A stretch of DNA of 64,000 nucleotides, taken from contig CAJIZT010000007.1 in NCBI GenBank assembly GCA_905182015.1, positions 1-64,000 on the forward strand. Reading direction: 5' to 3'. The DNA comes from an alpha proteobacterium MED-G09. GTDB lineage: Bacteria; Pseudomonadota; Alphaproteobacteria; MED-G09. Positions 1-9,490 of the stretch are shown here, piece after piece (position 1 is the first letter of the stretch; each line of letters starts with the position of its first letter). The position numbers and the translations under genes are program-made. Below the pieces are notes generated by a model. The model searched no databases. It was not told the DNA's origin and worked only from the letters and a program-made list of their open reading frames with translations.

Positions 1-106
1 TTGAATAATTTTTATATATTGACAAATTGTTGAGGCAACATGATGTTAGAATTATGTCAAAATTGAGAAATTATTCTTCGAAAGATTAAGCTGTGAGATT
101 TAAGAA

Positions 107-469
107 ATGAGAAAAACAAAAACTTTATCTGGTAATGCCTATCTTTATGAAGCAAAACTCAAGGATGAAGAAAAATTTTTTTCTAAGCAGGAATTAAATA
201 AAATATTATCCTTTTACGGAATGCGAGTTGCCTCCGGTGAATGGAGAGATTATGCAATTGATAGAGATAAAGAGAAATCATCTTTTTCAGTTTATCGTCA
301 TACAAGCGAAATGCCTTTCTATAAAATAATTAAAAATCATAAAGTAAAAAAACTAGATGATAATTGGAGAGTCTTATCAATGTCAGGCCATGAAATAAAA
401 CGTAATAGAAGCCTAGATTCAATCTTAAAATTTTTAAATGGTAAACGTCTAATTTTGTTGAAAAATTAG
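107..469 (+). CDS. DUF2794 family protein
   Basis: A 120-residue soluble protein of unknown function. The central segment reads YGMRVASGEWRDYAID (about residues 37-52), followed by a SVYRHTSEMPFYKI stretch; both match my recollection of the alphaproteobacterial DUF2794 family, whose members are about this length. No signal peptide, membrane segment or catalytic motif is visible. It stands alone on the plus strand and is followed by about 150 bases before a convergent dehydrogenase gene. The upstream sequence has a TTGACA at 19-24 but no well-spaced -10, so I do not call a promoter. The family assignment is fairly secure; the role is unknown. Confidence 0.8.
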   Translation: MRKTKTLSGNAYLYEAKLKDEEKFFSKQELNKILSFYGMRVASGEWRDYAIDRDKEKSSFSVYRHTSEMPFYKIIKNHKVKKLDDNWRVLSMSGHEIKRNRSLDSILKFLNGKRLILLKN

Positions 470-514
470 ATAATAATTCCTTGTGTAAATATCATTAATC
501 GCTAGCCTGTTATA

Positions 515-613
515 ATGAATAAAAAAATTAAAGATTTTACAATAACTCTTGATGATCTTGGTATTACAGAACTCCCAACATGGAATGCAAATAGCCCTAT
601 CGGAGATACATAG
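515..613 (+). CDS. Possible 32-residue small protein
   Basis: An ATG at 515 opens a 32-codon frame ending in TAG at 611-613. The product would be acidic and hydrophilic, ending in WNANSPIGDT. I see no Shine-Dalgarno sequence in front of the ATG and recognise no family. It occupies the gap between the DUF2794 gene and the convergent dehydrogenase gene. It could be a genuine small protein, a remnant of a larger gene's 5' end, or chance. Listed because nothing else explains this interval. Confidence 0.2.
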   Translation: MNKKIKDFTITLDDLGITELPTWNANSPIGDT

Positions 614-625
614 GGTTTGAATTAA

Positions 626-1378
626 TTATTGGGCAGTAAAGCCACCATCAACACTTAATACAGATCCCTGACATAAACTTGAATCTGGTGAAGCAAAGAA
701 ATAAATTGCACCAGCTACTTCATCGGCAGTACCCATTCTTCCTATAGGCATTGTACCTTTTAGCATTTCTTGAGCTTCTACTTTATCGGGCATTAAATCT
801 GTCCATCTGTCCATCATACCAGTTTCGATAACACCAGGACAAACACAGTTTATTCTAACCCCTGTATTTGCTAATTCGATTGCCATATCTCGTGTGAAGA
901 CTACTAAGCCACCTTTTGCACTTCCATATGCTGTTGAAAGAGGAAAGCCAACGAGTCCATTTAATGAAGAAATATTAATAACACTCCCAGAGCCAGCCTT
1001 TACCATTCCAGGAACAATATGCTTACACATAAGCCAAGGACCTTTTAAATCAGTATCAAGAACACGGTCCCATTCTTCTAATGTTGTTTTATCATAGGTT
1101 TGGTTTAATTCGGACCCAGCATTATTTACTAAAACATCAACCTTTTTCCATCGATTATAGGCATGATCTGCGGCAGCTTTTATATCGGCCTCAATCCTTA
1201 CATCACATTTAATTGCACCAACAGCTGGACCCAATTCTTCTGCAAGTGAATTAGCAGAATCTATATCGATGTCAGCAATAAGAACTTCTGCACCTTCATT
1301 GATAAAACGTTTAACAGTCGCCGCGCCAATACCGCTTGATCCACCAGTAACAATACAATTTAAACCATTAAGTCGCAT
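626..1378 (-). CDS. Short-chain dehydrogenase/reductase (SDR)
   Basis: A 250-residue classical SDR, the usual length for the family, expected to be a cytosolic NAD(P)-dependent oxidoreductase. The Rossmann glycine motif TGGSSGIG is at residues 11-18, an acidic residue closes beta-2 (D36/D38, favouring NAD over NADP), NNAG is at 85-88, and the catalytic Ser137/138, Tyr151 and Lys155 are present. The Asn of the SDR tetrad, normally in an N-L-x-G context, is Asp110 here (DTDLKG). The substrate cannot be read from sequence. It lies 12 bases downstream of the BI-1 gene on the same strand, so co-transcription is possible. Confidence 0.85.
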   Translation of the reverse strand: MRLNGLNCIVTGGSSGIGAATVKRFINEGAEVLIADIDIDSANSLAEELGPAVGAIKCDVRIEADIKAAADHAYNRWKKVDVLVNNAGSELNQTYDKTTLEEWDRVLDTDLKGPWLMCKHIVPGMVKAGSGSVINISSLNGLVGFPLSTAYGSAKGGLVVFTRDMAIELANTGVRINCVCPGVIETGMMDRWTDLMPDKVEAQEMLKGTMPIGRMGTADEVAGAIYFFASPDSSLCQGSVLSVDGGFTAQ

Positions 1379-1390
1379 TTATAATCCAAT

Positions 1391-2113
1391 TTAATTCCTA
1401 TTGCCGCCCATAAAACGAAGCATAAAGAGAAATAAGTTAATAAAGTCTAGGTAAAGAGTCAGAGACCCCATTATTGCAGACTTTTCTGCTGCCTCAGAAC
1501 TACCGTACTGTACTCTATTCAGCCAATCTCTTTTAATTTTTTGAGTATCCCAAGCGGTAAGGCCTGCAAAAATAAGGACGCCAAAGATATTAATTAAGAA
1601 TGATAGCTGTCCACTACCCACAAAGAGGTTAACTACAGATGCTATTATTAGACCAAAAAGCCCCATTACAAGAAACCCTCCCATAGCAGAAAGATTTTTC
1701 TTTGTTGTATATCCCCATAGACTCAAGCTGGCAAAGGCACCCGCTGTTACAAAAAATGCTTGGAAAACAGCAGTTCCAGTATACGCTAAAAATATATACG
1801 ATAGAGATAGGCCCATAAGGCCAGCAAAAAACCAAAAAACTGACTGAGCTCTCGAGACCGTCATAGTATTAATCTTTGAGGCAAAATAGAAGACAACTCC
1901 CAAAGGGGCAAACATTACAACATAAATTAGCATAGTGTTTGCAATCGCAACATATAATCCAGAAGTAGCAGAAAACCAGGCCACAATTCCAGTTAGGGCA
2001 AGTGCGGCAGACATGTAATTGTAAACACGTAACATGTGTGTTCTTAGTCCCTCATCGACTTGAGCATCGCTAAGATTGCCTACACTAGATTGTACATTAT
2101 TAAAGTTGTTCAT
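1391..2113 (-). CDS. Bax inhibitor-1/YccA family membrane protein
   Basis: A 240-residue integral membrane protein with about seven hydrophobic segments beginning near residue 30 and a short hydrophilic N-terminus, matching the BI-1/UPF0005 family in length. The C-terminal part has AWDTQKIK (about 187-194), in which the conserved Asp is typical of the family, and ends in LYLDFINLFLFMLRFMGG, a family signature. Bacterial homologues are proposed to act as pH-sensitive calcium leak channels or FtsH partners, but the role here is inferred from family only. It is divergent from phhB, separated by an AT-rich 128-base gap that presumably holds both promoters. Confidence 0.9.
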   Translation of the reverse strand: MNNFNNVQSSVGNLSDAQVDEGLRTHMLRVYNYMSAALALTGIVAWFSATSGLYVAIANTMLIYVVMFAPLGVVFYFASKINTMTVSRAQSVFWFFAGLMGLSLSYIFLAYTGTAVFQAFFVTAGAFASLSLWGYTTKKNLSAMGGFLVMGLFGLIIASVVNLFVGSGQLSFLINIFGVLIFAGLTAWDTQKIKRDWLNRVQYGSSEAAEKSAIMGSLTLYLDFINLFLFMLRFMGGNRN

Positions 2114-2241
2114 TTTGTGCTCCGTATAATTCGTTATATTGAATATTATTAATTATGTTATAACAATAATTTTATTCAATCCCAAATATAATTTTTTTAA
2201 TTATAGTTATAGAGTTATATAAGTAAAAAAAGGTATCTCCT

Positions 2242-2541
2242 ATGAGAAAAAAGTTAACAGTATCAGAAGTAAATAAAAGTCTGGGAAAACTAAAGGACTG
2301 GGAAAAATCTAAAGGAAGAGATTCAATTGAAAAAGAATTTATTTTTAAAGATTTTCAGATTGCTTTTGACTGGATGACAGAAATTGCATTAGTTGCAGAG
2401 AAAATGGATCACCACCCGGAATGGCTTAATGTTTATAATAAAATAAATGTCACTTTATCAACACATGACTCAAATGGTATTACTCAGCTTGATGTAGATC
2501 TTGCAAAGGAAATGGATCGAATATCAAAAACTATTAAATAG
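2242..2541 (+). CDS. phhB: Pterin-4a-carbinolamine dehydratase
   Basis: A 99-residue protein of the PCD/DCoH family, which dehydrates 4a-hydroxytetrahydropterin to regenerate the cofactor of aromatic amino acid hydroxylases. The active-site segment [23 protein letters not shown] (about residues 54-76) has the conserved paired histidines and the later T-HD. Length is normal. An AAAAGG ribosome site lies at about 2227-2233 in front of ATG 2242. No phenylalanine hydroxylase gene is adjacent, so the partner must be elsewhere, or the enzyme may serve another pterin or molybdopterin-related role. It converges directly on the next dehydrogenase with no gap. Confidence 0.92.
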   Translation: MRKKLTVSEVNKSLGKLKDWEKSKGRDSIEKEFIFKDFQIAFDWMTEIALVAEKMDHHPEWLNVYNKINVTLSTHDSNGITQLDVDLAKEMDRISKTIK

Positions 2542-3327
2542 CTATCTTGGCGCCATTCTGATTGCCCCATCCAACCTTATAGTTTCACCATTAAGCATCT
2601 CATTCTCACAAATGTGCCTTGCCAATGCTCCATATTCTGATGGATAGCCTAGTCTTGATGGGAAGGGAATTTGAGCCCCTAGAGATTTCTTTAATTCTTC
2701 TGGGGCACCAGCTAGTAAGGGAGTATCAAATAGTCCCGGTAAGATCGTATTTACCCTTATCCCCTCTCGAGATAAATCTCTTGCGACCGGTAATGTCATT
2801 CCAACTATTCCGCCCTTTGAGGCAGAATAAGCTGCTTGGCCAATCTGACCGTCCTCGGCGGCAACAGAGGCTGTATTAACAACTACACCTCGCCCACCAT
2901 CATCAGTTATTGGGTCAAGACTCATCATGCCCGCTGAAGAATATGCAATACATCTAAAGGTACCAATTAGATTTATCTGAATCACTTGGTTAAATGGATC
3001 TAAGGGGTGGGGTACAATATCACCAGTTTTTTTATCTCTAGCAGCAGTTTTAACAGCTATACCAATACCAGCACAGTTTATTAAAATTCTTTCTTGGCCA
3101 TTAATGCTCCTAGCTTTTTCAAAAGCAGAGACAATACTTTCATCGCTTGTTACATTTGCCTCACAAAAGACACCTCCAATATCAGAAGCAACAGCTTCAC
3201 CTTTTTCAATGTTTAAATCAAAAAGAGCACATTTCACCCCATGCTTTGAAAGCTCTCTTGCTGTCGCCTCGCCAAGACCAGATGCTCCACCCGTAATAAC
3301 TGCACTTATATTTTTATCAAGATTCAT
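2542..3327 (-). CDS. 3-hydroxyacyl-CoA dehydrogenase type II-like SDR
   Basis: A 261-residue SDR closely resembling the HSD10/HADH2 group, which oxidises L-3-hydroxyacyl-CoA (notably branched short-chain) with NAD. Visible are TGGASGLG (12-19), Asp37 after beta-2, CAG at 85-87, the active-site Asn119 (INLIGTF), Ser154, Tyr167 and Lys171. The loop after CAG with the TAARDKK region and the ending RLDGAIRMAPR are features I associate with this group rather than FabG. It probably takes part in isoleucine or fatty-acid beta-oxidation. It is followed on the same strand, upstream, by an exporter and a quinone oxidoreductase. Confidence 0.85.
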   Translation of the reverse strand: MNLDKNISAVITGGASGLGEATARELSKHGVKCALFDLNIEKGEAVASDIGGVFCEANVTSDESIVSAFEKARSINGQERILINCAGIGIAVKTAARDKKTGDIVPHPLDPFNQVIQINLIGTFRCIAYSSAGMMSLDPITDDGGRGVVVNTASVAAEDGQIGQAAYSASKGGIVGMTLPVARDLSREGIRVNTILPGLFDTPLLAGAPEELKKSLGAQIPFPSRLGYPSEYGALARHICENEMLNGETIRLDGAIRMAPR

Positions 3328-3344
3328 TTTCTTTCCCTATATTT

Positions 3345-4262
3345 TTATATTTGTTCAAATTCTTTTTTCTGATCTTTATAAATTTTAGCCTCTCTTCTTA
3401 CAATGTACAATGTACATAGAATAATAATTGACGATCCAATTAAAGTATTAATGCCAAAAACTATACCAAAAACTAAAAAATCAACTGCTGCGCTTGCCAA
3501 AAGTCTAACGTAGTCAATTGGAGCAATGACCGATGCCTCACCAATAGCATAAGCTCTAATAAAAAAGTTATGTGCGATAGATGCGCATATTGCCATCAGA
3601 ATTATTAAACCTAATTGTTCTAAGTTTGGAGTCACCCAAAACAATAAGGCAGGAATAATCATTATAGGAATACTTACAATATTAGAATAAAACATTAATG
3701 TTATAGGCTGATCATATTTTGAGACAATTTTTACAAGGATTGCCGCAACAGCAAATACGAAAGCTGCGCCTAAGGCCGATAGTGATGCAATATTATAGTC
3801 ACCAGTTGGATTTAGCATTACAATAACGCCCAAGAAACCTATTAGGGTAGCTAATGTTCTTTTAAATCCAACTTTTTCATTTAGAAATATTGCCGCAAGT
3901 GGGACCACAAAAAGTGAACTAGAAAACCGTATTGCTTGAGCATCAGCTAATGGCATATTAACGATTGCATAAAAACCAAGCATTATCCCAATTGCACTTA
4001 CGGCCCCTCTTGTTAACTGAAGCAAAGGTATTTTCGTCTTAATTCCGCCCTTTGATAAACCAGCCTTTATTAAAAAAGGTAAGATTACTATCAAGCTAAA
4101 GGAGGCTCTAAAAAATGCAATTTGAAAGGCATGAAAATCATTTCCAAGATATTTTGCCAAAGATGCCATTCCAGTAAATGCAAATACAGACATAAATAAC
4201 CAAAAAGCACCTTGAAGATTATTTGATAACCCAGATATAAACCTTGAAAAATATTCCAGCAT
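3345..4262 (-). CDS. EamA/DMT-family transporter
   Basis: A 305-residue inner-membrane protein with ten predicted hydrophobic helices arranged as two EamA repeats (about residues 15-150 and 165-290), the standard length and layout of the drug/metabolite transporter superfamily. The segment FYAIVNMPLADAQAIRFSSSLFV in the first repeat is typical. The substrate is not predictable; relatives include S-adenosylmethionine and amino-acid exporters. The start codon overlaps the stop of the upstream quinone oxidoreductase by one base (TAATG), so the two are translationally coupled. Confidence 0.88.
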   Translation of the reverse strand: MLEYFSRFISGLSNNLQGAFWLFMSVFAFTGMASLAKYLGNDFHAFQIAFFRASFSLIVILPFLIKAGLSKGGIKTKIPLLQLTRGAVSAIGIMLGFYAIVNMPLADAQAIRFSSSLFVVPLAAIFLNEKVGFKRTLATLIGFLGVIVMLNPTGDYNIASLSALGAAFVFAVAAILVKIVSKYDQPITLMFYSNIVSIPIMIIPALLFWVTPNLEQLGLIILMAICASIAHNFFIRAYAIGEASVIAPIDYVRLLASAAVDFLVFGIVFGINTLIGSSIIILCTLYIVRREAKIYKDQKKEFEQI

Positions 4263-5266
4263 TAAGCTCGTACCTGAACTACTATCTTCCCCTTGGCTTT
4301 TCGCTCAGCAAGATCCTTAATAGCCTGAGCTCCATTTTTTAGATCATATTTAGCAGAAATATGTGGCTTTAAATGACCTGATTCATACATTTTTAATAAA
4401 TCTTTAACATTATCATTATGCAAATCAGGAAATTGCGACTTAAAGGCTCCCCAAAATACTCCGACAATTTGACAACCTTTTAAAAGAGCTAAATTCAATG
4501 GTATTTTCGGGATATACCCCCCCGCAAAACCAACTACAAGATAGCGGCCTTCCCAGGCAATTGCCCTTAAGGATGGCTCCGCATAATCACCGCCCACTGG
4601 GTCATAGATAACATTTGCCCCCAAGCCTGATGTTAGGTCTTTGATCTCATTTGAGAGAGATTTTTGTTCGTCTCTGTCTAAGGAACCCGCCTTATAAACT
4701 AGACCGTCTTTTGCCCCATGATCACGACATATTTGAACTTTTTCTTCAGTAGACGCGGCGGCTATCACATGTGCGCCCATGGCATTTCCTATTTCAACTG
4801 CGGCAAGACCTACGCCCCCAGCAGCTCCGAGAATTAGAAGGCTATCGCCCTTTTTCAAGTCTGCTCTATCCTTTAGGGCATGGTGGGACGTACCATATGT
4901 CATAAGAAATGATGCAGCTGTATCAAAGTCCATGTTATCAGGAATCGGAGTCAATGAAGAGCAATCAACTGCAATTTTTTCAACAAAACACCCCCAACCA
5001 GAGGAAACAATTACTCTATCACCCACATTAAAACCTTCAACACCTTCGCCAATTTCGGATATTATTCCGGCAGCTTCTCCTCCTGGAGAAAAAGGAAGGG
5101 ATGGTTTAAATTGGTATTTATCTTCAATTATTAAAACATCTGGAAAATTTACAGACGCAGAATAAATATCCACAATGACTTTTCCTGAGCTAACCACTGG
5201 ATCTTCTATATCCTCATAAGAGAGAGTTTCCGGTGGACCAAATTCATTACATAAAAGAGCCTTCAT
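4262..5266 (-). CDS. Zinc-independent NADPH:quinone oxidoreductase family protein
   Basis: A 334-residue medium-chain dehydrogenase/reductase of the quinone oxidoreductase (QorA) branch. The GroES-like N-terminal half holds SVNFPDVLII and PFSPGGEAAGII (about 38-90). The nucleotide-binding fold has GAAGGVGLAA at about 147-156 and ends in KGKIVVQV. The catalytic and structural zinc ligands of alcohol dehydrogenases are absent, as expected for this branch. Likely reduces quinones or acyl-type enones with NADPH; the exact substrate is not visible. First gene of a probable minus-strand unit with the EamA transporter and the HSD10-like dehydrogenase. Confidence 0.87.
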   Translation of the reverse strand: MKALLCNEFGPPETLSYEDIEDPVVSSGKVIVDIYSASVNFPDVLIIEDKYQFKPSLPFSPGGEAAGIISEIGEGVEGFNVGDRVIVSSGWGCFVEKIAVDCSSLTPIPDNMDFDTAASFLMTYGTSHHALKDRADLKKGDSLLILGAAGGVGLAAVEIGNAMGAHVIAAASTEEKVQICRDHGAKDGLVYKAGSLDRDEQKSLSNEIKDLTSGLGANVIYDPVGGDYAEPSLRAIAWEGRYLVVGFAGGYIPKIPLNLALLKGCQIVGVFWGAFKSQFPDLHNDNVKDLLKMYESGHLKPHISAKYDLKNGAQAIKDLAERKAKGKIVVQVRA

Positions 5267-5377
5267 TAGTTCCTCCTTAAATTAATCTACTATCTTTAAA
5301 CTGAAAAAAAGTATACGCCAAGATATTAAAAAAGTGTTAGATCAATAAGATATTAAATTAATAAAGGTATATTATAA

Positions 5378-5854
5378 ATGCGCGGTTATTTTGGATTCGG
5401 AGCTGAAGGAATTTCTAAGCCAATGAATATGGGAAATCTTGTAAGGTCAGCTCATGCTTTTGGTGCGCAGTTCGTTTTTACAGTTTCTGCACATTATTCT
5501 GTTAGGGAAGGAAAGTCTGATACCTCAAAAGCTCCAAATCATTTACCATGGTATGATTGGAATAACCCAAATGATATGATTCTTCCCAATAAATGTAAAT
5601 TAGTTGGTGTAGAGCTTGTTGAGGATGCTGTAGAGCTGCCCTCATTTCACCATCCAAAGCAGGCAGCGTATATTTTAGGGCCAGAACTTGGATCATTATC
5701 TGGTGAAATGATGGAAAAATGTGACTATATGATTAAGATACCAACTAAATTTTGTATTAATGTCCAAATAGCTGGGTCAATAGTGATGTATGATAGGGTT
5801 CTATCCTTAGGAAAATTTTCTCAAAGACCAATGGTTCCGGGAGGTCCACAATAA
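5378..5854 (+). CDS. SpoU/TrmH-type RNA 2'-O-methyltransferase
   Basis: A 158-residue single-domain SPOUT methyltransferase, expected to transfer methyl from SAM to a ribose 2'-OH in tRNA or rRNA. Motif 1 is MNMGNLVRSAHAFGA (about 17-31) with its Asn and Arg, motif 2 is YILGPELGSLSGEMM (about 97-111), and motif 3 is INVQIAGSIVMYDRVL (about 127-142). Together these form the deep trefoil knot. Size matches TrmL-like proteins, but sequence does not settle the target, so no symbol is given. Its stop is immediately followed by the rlmN start, forming a two-gene RNA-modification unit. Confidence 0.85.
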   Translation: MRGYFGFGAEGISKPMNMGNLVRSAHAFGAQFVFTVSAHYSVREGKSDTSKAPNHLPWYDWNNPNDMILPNKCKLVGVELVEDAVELPSFHHPKQAAYILGPELGSLSGEMMEKCDYMIKIPTKFCINVQIAGSIVMYDRVLSLGKFSQRPMVPGGPQ

Positions 5855-7003
5855 ATGGAAGCTAGCAAACAAGAAGTTGCCGATAAAAAAAGTTTAATGG
5901 GACTTCCAAGGAAACAGCTTGCTGAGGCTTTGCAGGTCCTTGATATACCGGAAAAACAAAAAAATATGCGCCTTAACCAGGTCTGGGGGTGGCTTTACAA
6001 TAAAGGTTCTTCATCAATTAATGAAATGACAACTCTATCGCTAGACTTTCGAAAAGACCTTGAGGAGTATTACGATCTTTCAAGGCCGGAGATATCTGAG
6101 GACCAAGTTTCAAAAGATGGAACAAGAAAATGGCTTCTTAGGTTTAAAGATGGCTCTGAGGTAGAGACAGTGTTTATTCCAGATAACGCCCGAGGGACCT
6201 TATGTGTTTCAAGCCAAGTTGGGTGTACTTTGAATTGTACTTTCTGTCACACAGGAACACAAAATCTTGTAAGAAACTTAACTGCCCAAGAAATAATATC
6301 GCAGGTGATCGTTGCAAAAGACTGCTTGAACGAATGGAACCCTGAACCAAGGCAAATTACTAATGTTGTGATGATGGGAATGGGTGAGCCTTTATATAAT
6401 TTTGAGAATGTTCGAGATGGTATAATAACTATGTCGGATGATGCAGGGTTATCAATATCCAAAAGAAGAATAACATTATCAACCTCAGGAATAGTTCCTA
6501 TGATAAAGTCAGCAGGGAATGAAATAGGTTCAATGCTGGCTATTTCTTTGCACGCAACCCAAAATGATCTTAGGGATCAGATCGTTCCAATAAATAAGAA
6601 GTATCCAATAGAAGAATTACTTGATGCGTGCAAAAATTATCCTGGTCTATCAAACTCTAAAAGAATAACTTTTGAATATGTCATGCTTAAGGGCATTAAT
6701 GACTCTGAGGCTGAAGCAAGAGATTTGGTTAAATTAATTTCCGGTATACCTGCAAAAATAAATTTGATACCTTTTAATCCCTGGCCTGGATCATCTTACG
6801 AATGCTCAGACTGGGATCAGATTGAAAAATTTGGTGATATTGTCAATGCTGGCGGTTATGCTAGTCCGATAAGAAGACCAAGGGGTAGTGACATTTCTGC
6901 TGCCTGCGGACAGTTAAAGAGTGATACAAAAAAAGAAAGGGCCTCTGATAGATATAAAAAAGAGCTCGCAAAAATGGAAAGTAATCGTATAGGACGGCTA
7001 TAA
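5855..7003 (+). CDS. rlmN: 23S rRNA A2503 / tRNA A37 C2-methyltransferase RlmN
   Basis: A 382-residue radical-SAM enzyme that methylates C2 of adenine 2503 in 23S rRNA and A37 in some tRNAs. The [4Fe-4S] triad is C124-x3-C128-x2-C131 (GCTLNCTFC). Cys117 and Cys351 (AACGQL) correspond to the two catalytic cysteines, and Cys351 is the one methylated in the mechanism. GMGEPLYN (about 174-181) is a family SAM-binding motif. Length is normal. The ATG directly abuts the stop of the SpoU-type gene, so translation is probably coupled. Confidence 0.96.
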   Translation: MEASKQEVADKKSLMGLPRKQLAEALQVLDIPEKQKNMRLNQVWGWLYNKGSSSINEMTTLSLDFRKDLEEYYDLSRPEISEDQVSKDGTRKWLLRFKDGSEVETVFIPDNARGTLCVSSQVGCTLNCTFCHTGTQNLVRNLTAQEIISQVIVAKDCLNEWNPEPRQITNVVMMGMGEPLYNFENVRDGIITMSDDAGLSISKRRITLSTSGIVPMIKSAGNEIGSMLAISLHATQNDLRDQIVPINKKYPIEELLDACKNYPGLSNSKRITFEYVMLKGINDSEAEARDLVKLISGIPAKINLIPFNPWPGSSYECSDWDQIEKFGDIVNAGGYASPIRRPRGSDISAACGQLKSDTKKERASDRYKKELAKMESNRIGRL

Positions 7004-7021
7004 TTAATCTGGAGAATAAAT

Positions 7022-8230
7022 ATGAGTGCGCACAAAAATATAAATAAAGTCGTTTTGGCCTATTCCGGAGGTCTAGATACTTCAGTTATATTAAAGTGGT
7101 TAGAAGAAAAATATGACTGCGAGGTTGTTACTTTTACAGCTGACCTTGGACAAGGTGCCGAACTTGAGGAGGCTAAGCTAAAAGCTAAATCTCATGGGGT
7201 TAAAGAGATATTCATAGAAGATTTAAAAGAAGATTTTGTTAAAAATTATGTTTTTCCAATGTTTAGAGCCAATACTCTGTACGAAGGAAAATATTTACTG
7301 GGAACGGCTATAGCCAGACCTTTGATTGCCAAAAGACAAATAGAAATAGCACAGCAGGTTGGAGCAGATGCAGTTTGTCATGGAGCAACTGGAAAAGGAA
7401 ACGACCAGGTCAGGTTTGAACTAGCTTATTATGGTTTAGATCCGGATATAAATGTTATTGCTCCTTGGAGAGAGTGGGATTTAAATTCAAGATCTAAGTT
7501 AATAGAGTTTGCAGAAAAGCATCAAATAACAATTACAAAAGATAAAAGAGGCGAGGCACCTTTTTCTGTTGATGCAAATCTTTTACATACATCCTCCGAA
7601 GGTAAGTTACTTGAGGATCCTGCAACAGAATGTCCTGAGGACGTTTTCCAGAGAACTATATCACCAGAAAATGCACCAGATAAATCAACTTATCTTGATG
7701 TTTCATTTTCTAAGGGTGATCCAGTGGCAATAAATGGGGAAGAATTATCTCCCTCCAATCTTTTAACAAGATTAAACGAAATTGGTGGAAAAAACGGTAT
7801 TGGAAGACTAGATTTTGTTGAAAACAGAAGCATTGGAATGAAATCAAGGGGGGTTTACGAAACACCAGGTGGGACAATTCTTTTGGAGGCACATAGAGGA
7901 ATTGAACAAATTACTCTAGACAGAGAAGCATGCCACTTAAAGGATCAAATTATGCCAAGATATGCAGAATTAATCTATAATGGGTTTTGGTTTTCACCAG
8001 AAAGAAGAATGCTTCAAGCTCTGATTGATGAGAGCCAAAAGAATGTCTCGGGTGATGTAAGGATTAAGGTCTATAAAGGCAATGTTTCTGTAGTTGGAAG
8101 AAGCTCGACAAAGTCCTTGTACTCCCTTGAACATGTAACCTTTGAGGAAGATAGTGTTTATAACCAAATGGATGCTGAGGGTTTCATTAAAATAAACGCC
8201 TTAAGGCTCAGGTTGGCTCAAAAAGATTAA
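7022..8230 (+). CDS. argG: Argininosuccinate synthase
   Basis: A 402-residue cytosolic enzyme that condenses citrulline and aspartate using ATP in arginine biosynthesis. The N-terminal PP-loop [10 protein letters not shown] (about residues 13-22) binds [16 protein letters not shown] (about 120-132) is the citrulline/aspartate-binding segment, and the [14 protein letters not shown] region is also standard. Length is typical. It follows rlmN by 18 bases on the same strand, and its 3' end overlaps the convergent folD gene by four bases. No argH is present in the window. Confidence 0.97.
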   Translation: MSAHKNINKVVLAYSGGLDTSVILKWLEEKYDCEVVTFTADLGQGAELEEAKLKAKSHGVKEIFIEDLKEDFVKNYVFPMFRANTLYEGKYLLGTAIARPLIAKRQIEIAQQVGADAVCHGATGKGNDQVRFELAYYGLDPDINVIAPWREWDLNSRSKLIEFAEKHQITITKDKRGEAPFSVDANLLHTSSEGKLLEDPATECPEDVFQRTISPENAPDKSTYLDVSFSKGDPVAINGEELSPSNLLTRLNEIGGKNGIGRLDFVENRSIGMKSRGVYETPGGTILLEAHRGIEQITLDREACHLKDQIMPRYAELIYNGFWFSPERRMLQALIDESQKNVSGDVRIKVYKGNVSVVGRSSTKSLYSLEHVTFEEDSVYNQMDAEGFIKINALRLRLAQKD

Positions 8231-9126
8231 AATCCTAGTTTCGAAAATTCAATATTATTTTGAGCGCAAGTAGCAACTAAAGTATTCAAAAGAAGGCATG
8301 CTATAGTCATTGGGCCAACTCCACCCGGGACAGGCGTTACTGCACTTGCATTTTTTATTACACCGCCATAATCAACATCGCCAACCAGCCTAGTTTTTCC
8401 GAGACCTTTTTCGGGTGCCTCAATTCTATTAATTCCAACATCAATGACTATTGCACCTTCGCTTACCCAGTCTCCCTTGATCAGCTCTGGAATACCAACA
8501 GCAGCCACCAATATATCTGCTGAAAGACAAACTTCTTTCAAATTCTTTGTCCGGGAATGACAAATAGTAACTGTACAATTTTCTTGTAGCAATAATTGGG
8601 CTATTGGTTTTCCTACTAAATTAGATCGTCCAACGACTACGGCATGTAAGCCAGATAGATCCGAGGCTGTTTCTTTTATAAGAATAGCAGATCCTTGTGG
8701 GGTGCAAGGAACCATTCCGCTTAGGCCACTTGCTAAATAACCAGCATTAACTGGATGTAATCCATCCACGTCCTTGGATGGTAAAATTGTCTCTATAATT
8801 CTTTGCTGACTCATATGCTTAGGAATAGGAAATTGCACAAGAATACCATTAACTGATTTATCATCATTGAGCTCTCTTACCTTTCTTAAGAGGTCTTCTT
8901 CGGAAGTGTCTTCTGGAAGACGAAATTCTAAGGACTCCATGCCAGCTTCTTTAGTCTGGATACCTTTATTTCTAACATATATTTCGCTAGCAGGATCATT
9001 CCCGACCAATACAACCGCTAGGCCAGGCGTAATTTCATGATGCATTTTTAAATTATCAACAGCTAGCTTTACGCGCCCCCTTAGGTTAAGCGCATGTTGT
9101 TTCCCATCTATAGGTGATCCAACCAT
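8227..9126 (-). CDS. folD: Bifunctional methylenetetrahydrofolate dehydrogenase/cyclohydrolase
   Basis: A 299-residue enzyme interconverting 5,10-methylene-THF, methenyl-THF and 10-formyl-THF with NADP. The signature [10 protein letters not shown] (about 47-56) contains the catalytic Tyr and Lys. [11 protein letters not shown] lies near residue 95, [11 protein letters not shown] near 163 is the dinucleotide-binding loop, and [12 protein letters not shown] near 263 is the second signature. Length is normal. It sits four bases downstream of the yggT gene on the minus strand and overlaps argG tail to tail. Confidence 0.96.
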   Translation of the reverse strand: MVGSPIDGKQHALNLRGRVKLAVDNLKMHHEITPGLAVVLVGNDPASEIYVRNKGIQTKEAGMESLEFRLPEDTSEEDLLRKVRELNDDKSVNGILVQFPIPKHMSQQRIIETILPSKDVDGLHPVNAGYLASGLSGMVPCTPQGSAILIKETASDLSGLHAVVVGRSNLVGKPIAQLLLQENCTVTICHSRTKNLKEVCLSADILVAAVGIPELIKGDWVSEGAIVIDVGINRIEAPEKGLGKTRLVGDVDYGGVIKNASAVTPVPGGVGPMTIACLLLNTLVATCAQNNIEFSKLGF

Positions 9127-9130
9127 AGAC

Positions 9131-9418
9131 CTATAAGACCAAAGGGAGGTATTCTCTCAAAAGAGAGCGTAAAAAATAAATCACAAGAAGAGCGATAATT
9201 GGAGAAATATCGAGGTTACCAAAGTTCGGCAAGAAAGATCTAATCCGCCCCAAGACCGGCTCAGTAAGTCGCCATGAAGTTTCATGAACCATCCTAACAA
9301 TCTGATTAGAATTGTTAATAACATTTAGAGATGAAAGCCAGCTTAATGCTACCGTAATAATTATAACCCAGGAGTAAAGATCGAGAACAGTGTCTAGTAA
9401 TAGGAAAAGTGAAGTCAT
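9131..9418 (-). CDS. YggT family membrane protein
   Basis: A 95-residue protein with two strongly hydrophobic segments (about 2-28 and 70-90), one copy of the YggT repeat. The segment between them, [29 protein letters not shown], is the family signature, with the conserved TEP-L-RIR and G-DISPI. YggT proteins sit in the inner membrane and are linked to osmotic shock and cell-envelope or division functions; the molecular role is not established. It is four bases upstream of folD on the same strand. Confidence 0.9.
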   Translation of the reverse strand: MTSLFLLLDTVLDLYSWVIIITVALSWLSSLNVINNSNQIVRMVHETSWRLTEPVLGRIRSFLPNFGNLDISPIIALLVIYFLRSLLREYLPLVL

Positions 9419-9490
9419 TATAACTGTTTACTATTTGTTATAGAGCTTTTCAATAAACAAATTTAATCTTTGCTCTTTAATTCAAATTAA

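Noticed and set aside
1-106. Promoter in front of the DUF2794 gene (TTGACA at 19-24) and a small dyad TGTTG-AGG-CAACA at 28-40
   Set aside because: No -10 at acceptable spacing, and the dyad is only five base pairs; the window edge hides further context.
894-1097. Numerous antisense reading frames opposite real genes (for example 894-1097, 41985-42410, 43634-44134)
   Set aside because: They lie wholly within well-supported genes on the other strand, lack ribosome sites and have no recognisable domains.
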